Assembly (NCBI GenBank): GCA_964399265.1
Contig: CAYNQF010000057.1
Coordinates: forward strand, 1-17,233
DNA: 17,233 bases
Reading direction: 5' to 3'
DNA from: WJLY01 sp964399265
Lineage (GTDB): Bacteria > Joyebacterota > Joyebacteria > Joyebacterales > Joyebacteraceae
This document shows, in pieces, positions 15,552 through 17,233 of this stretch. The notes beneath the pieces are model-generated. The model was not told the origin of the DNA. It saw only the letters and a list, made by a program, of their open reading frames with translations, and did no database searches. The translations under genes and the position numbers were made by a program. How positions within the stretch are numbered: position 1 is the first letter of the stretch; each line of letters starts with the position of its first letter.

Positions 15552-16142
15552 TTGAAGATCCAGAAGGCAGAGTTCATGCTGGGCGCGGCAAGACTGGACC
15601 AGCTCCCCAGGAGCGGTCTACCGGAAGTCGCGCTCGCCGGCCGCTCGAACGTGGGCAAGTCCTCGCTCCTGAACAAGCTCATGGGGCGCAAGAGCCTCGC
15701 GCGCATCTCGAAGACGCCGGGCAAGACCCGTGAGATGAACCTGTACAACATCGACTCCCGGCTCATCATCGTCGACCTGCCGGGCTACGGGTTCGCCAAG
15801 GTCCCGGGGCACATGAAGCGGAACTGGGGCGCAGTCATCGAGGAGTACCTCAACAGCCGCGAGGAACTGGCCGGCGTGGTGCATCTGGTCGACGCCAGGC
15901 ATGAGCCGAGCGCCGACGACGTGAGCATGCACGAGTGGATAAGACACTACGAAGTCCCGGCGTTGATTGCGGCAACGAAGGCTGATAAGATACCTAGGTC
16001 CAAGCGCGCGCGTTCCCTCGCCACCATCAGGAGCGTTCTCGACCCGGCGGAGGATACCCAGTTGGTGCTCTTCTCCTCCGTAACGGGCGACGGCGTGGGC
16101 GAGATCTGGAAGTGGGTGTGGGCGACAGCCGGGGCTGTCTGA
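15552..16142 (+). CDS. engB: Ribosome biogenesis GTPase YsxC/EngB
   Basis: A 196 aa GTPase of the TrmE-Era-EngA-EngB group needed for assembly of the large ribosomal subunit. All GTPase motifs are present: G1 GRSNVGKS (30-37), G2 with KTPGKTR (55-61), G3 DLPGYG (75-80), G4 TKAD (142-145) and a G5-like FSSVTGDG. The start is taken as TTG 15552, because it yields MKIQKAEFMLGAARLDQLPRSGLPE, the usual family N-terminus, with GGGG seven bases upstream. The frame is open back to 15303, but that would add an arginine-rich stretch crossing the lon terminator. It stands alone after the terminator, followed at 37 bases by the class V aminotransferase, which may be co-transcribed. Confidence 0.95.
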   Translation: MKIQKAEFMLGAARLDQLPRSGLPEVALAGRSNVGKSSLLNKLMGRKSLARISKTPGKTREMNLYNIDSRLIIVDLPGYGFAKVPGHMKRNWGAVIEEYLNSREELAGVVHLVDARHEPSADDVSMHEWIRHYEVPALIAATKADKIPRSKRARSLATIRSVLDPAEDTQLVLFSSVTGDGVGEIWKWVWATAGAV

Positions 16143-16179
16143 GAAGTCCGGCAGGCCGGCGCTTCACCGGAGGCAAGAG

Positions 16180-17233
16180 ATGAAGTCGAAGCTGTTCACG
16201 CCGGGACCGACGAAGATCCCGGGAGCGGTGCTGAATGCGGTGGGGAAGCAGGTGCTTCACCACAGGTCGCCGGAGTTCTCAGAGAAGGTCCGGCACGTCC
16301 AGGACGAACTCGGACGACTCCTGCAGACGCACAACGACACGCTCCTCTTCACCTGCTCCGGTACGGGCATGATGGAGGCGGCCGTCGCGAACCTGCTCTC
16401 CAGGGGCGACAAGGCCATCTGTCTCAACAACGGCGTCTTCGGACAGCGCTGGGCCAATATCTGTGCCGCGTACGGCGTCAGCGCGATCAACCACGCCGTG
16501 CCGTGGGGTGAGAGCGTCGACCCGAACGATCTCGAACTGCTGCTGCACCAGCACCGCGACGCGAAGGTCGTATTCGCGATCCACAGCGAGACTTCGACCG
16601 GCGCCCTGAACGACGTCAAGGCCCTGGGCGAGATGGCCAAGGAGCACGACGTCGTCATGGTCGTCGACGCGACATCGAGCGTCGGCGTCCACGAGATACG
16701 CATGGACGAGTGGGGGATCGACGTCATCGTCGCGGGCACGCAGAAGGCGCTCATGACGCCCCCGGGGCTCGCGTTCGTGGCGCTGAACGGTAGAGCGTGG
16801 GCGCTCGTGTCGGAATCCGACCTCCCGACGTTCTACTTCGACTTCACGAAGACATGGAAGAGGCTTCAGAAGAAGGGCCAGACACCGTTCACGACCGCAG
16901 TCTCGCTCGTGTACGGCCTCGAGGTAGCGCTGGCCATGATGGAGAAGGAAGGCTGGGACAACGTATACAGGCGTCACGCGACGATGGGGGCTGCCGTCCG
17001 CGCGGCGGTGAAGGCCTTGGGGTTCGGCGTTCTGGCCACGAACTCCGTCGACGGGCTCACGGTCTCCGTCTGTCCCGAGGGCGTCGACGGGAATCAGCTT
17101 GTCCGGGTCCTGGACGATGAGTTCGGAGTCCGTGTAGCCGGCGGACAGGAGGACCTGTCCGGCAAGGTGATACGCATCGGGCACATGGGCGGGATACGAG
17201 AGCGCGACCTTGCGATGGTCATAAGCGCGCTCG
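16180..17233 (+). CDS. Class V aminotransferase (alanine-glyoxylate / serine-pyruvate type), 3' end outside window
   Basis: The first 351 residues of a PLP enzyme of about 380; the frame is open to the end of the window. The family pattern is clear: LFTPGPTKIPGAVLNAVGKQVLHHRSPEF (from residue 5), FTCSGTGMMEAAVANLLSRGD, IHSETSTGALND, VVDATSSVGVHEI with D163 contacting PLP, and VAGTQKALMTPPGLAFVA with the PLP lysine K189. Near the end, GKVIRIGHMG matches the family's substrate-carboxylate region. The ATG at 16180 has GGAGG six bases upstream. Enzymes of this group use serine, alanine or glyoxylate, and some relatives act in phosphoserine or purine metabolism; the substrate is not fixed by sequence. 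The gene that follows is not visible, so an operon role (for example serine synthesis with a dehydrogenase) cannot be checked here. Confidence 0.92.
   Translation, partial: MKSKLFTPGPTKIPGAVLNAVGKQVLHHRSPEFSEKVRHVQDELGRLLQTHNDTLLFTCSGTGMMEAAVANLLSRGDKAICLNNGVFGQRWANICAAYGVSAINHAVPWGESVDPNDLELLLHQHRDAKVVFAIHSETSTGALNDVKALGEMAKEHDVVMVVDATSSVGVHEIRMDEWGIDVIVAGTQKALMTPPGLAFVALNGRAWALVSESDLPTFYFDFTKTWKRLQKKGQTPFTTAVSLVYGLEVALAMMEKEGWDNVYRRHATMGAAVRAAVKALGFGVLATNSVDGLTVSVCPEGVDGNQLVRVLDDEFGVRVAGGQEDLSGKVIRIGHMGGIRERDLAMVISAL

Overview
The window is a 17.2 kb piece of a GC-rich (roughly 60-65% by eye) bacterial chromosome. A secretin, a prepilin peptidase and type IV pilin-like proteins point to a diderm (Gram-negative) cell. 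The gene mix (DUF4900-like PilX protein, LysN-type aminotransferase, AsnA, butyrate kinase, housekeeping tig-clpP-lon) would suit an uncultured lineage of the FCB or neighbouring candidate phyla, but nothing in the sequence fixes the taxonomy and I do not name a species.

Left part (1-4100) is a type IV pilus / type II secretion-like locus. The C-terminus of a secretin is followed at once by a prepilin peptidase on the + strand. Facing them on the - strand is a three-gene minor-pilin operon (PilX-like, PilW-like, PilV-like), preceded by a very good match to a sigma-54 (-24/-12) promoter. The two transcription units converge on a hairpin terminator near 1200.

Middle part (4100-10550) is a regulatory and metabolic region. 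Two tandem paralogous XRE-cupin regulators, both 189 residues with almost identical DNA-binding helices, lie on the - strand. They are divergent from a fold-type I aminotransferase, across a 426 bp intergenic region holding two sigma-70-like promoters and a perfect 13 bp palindrome on the regulators' -35 element. The aminotransferase is followed by aspartate-ammonia ligase (asnA), then butyrate kinase and phosphate butyryltransferase (buk, ptb). Together they suggest amino-acid conversion linked to acyl-phosphate ATP production. That link is an inference: the oxoacid:ferredoxin oxidoreductase that would join the two halves is not in the window.

Right part (10550-17233) is housekeeping: tRNA-Leu(UAG), trigger factor (tig), clpP, lon, a textbook rho-independent terminator, the ribosome-assembly GTPase engB/ysxC, and a class V aminotransferase that runs off the end. 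clpX, often found between clpP and lon, is absent here.

No mobile element, CRISPR array or prophage gene was seen. The less ordinary content is the paired regulators (one with a cysteine cluster) and their operator, the sigma-54 pilin promoter, and a possible out-of-frame repeat tail on the PilV-like pilin.
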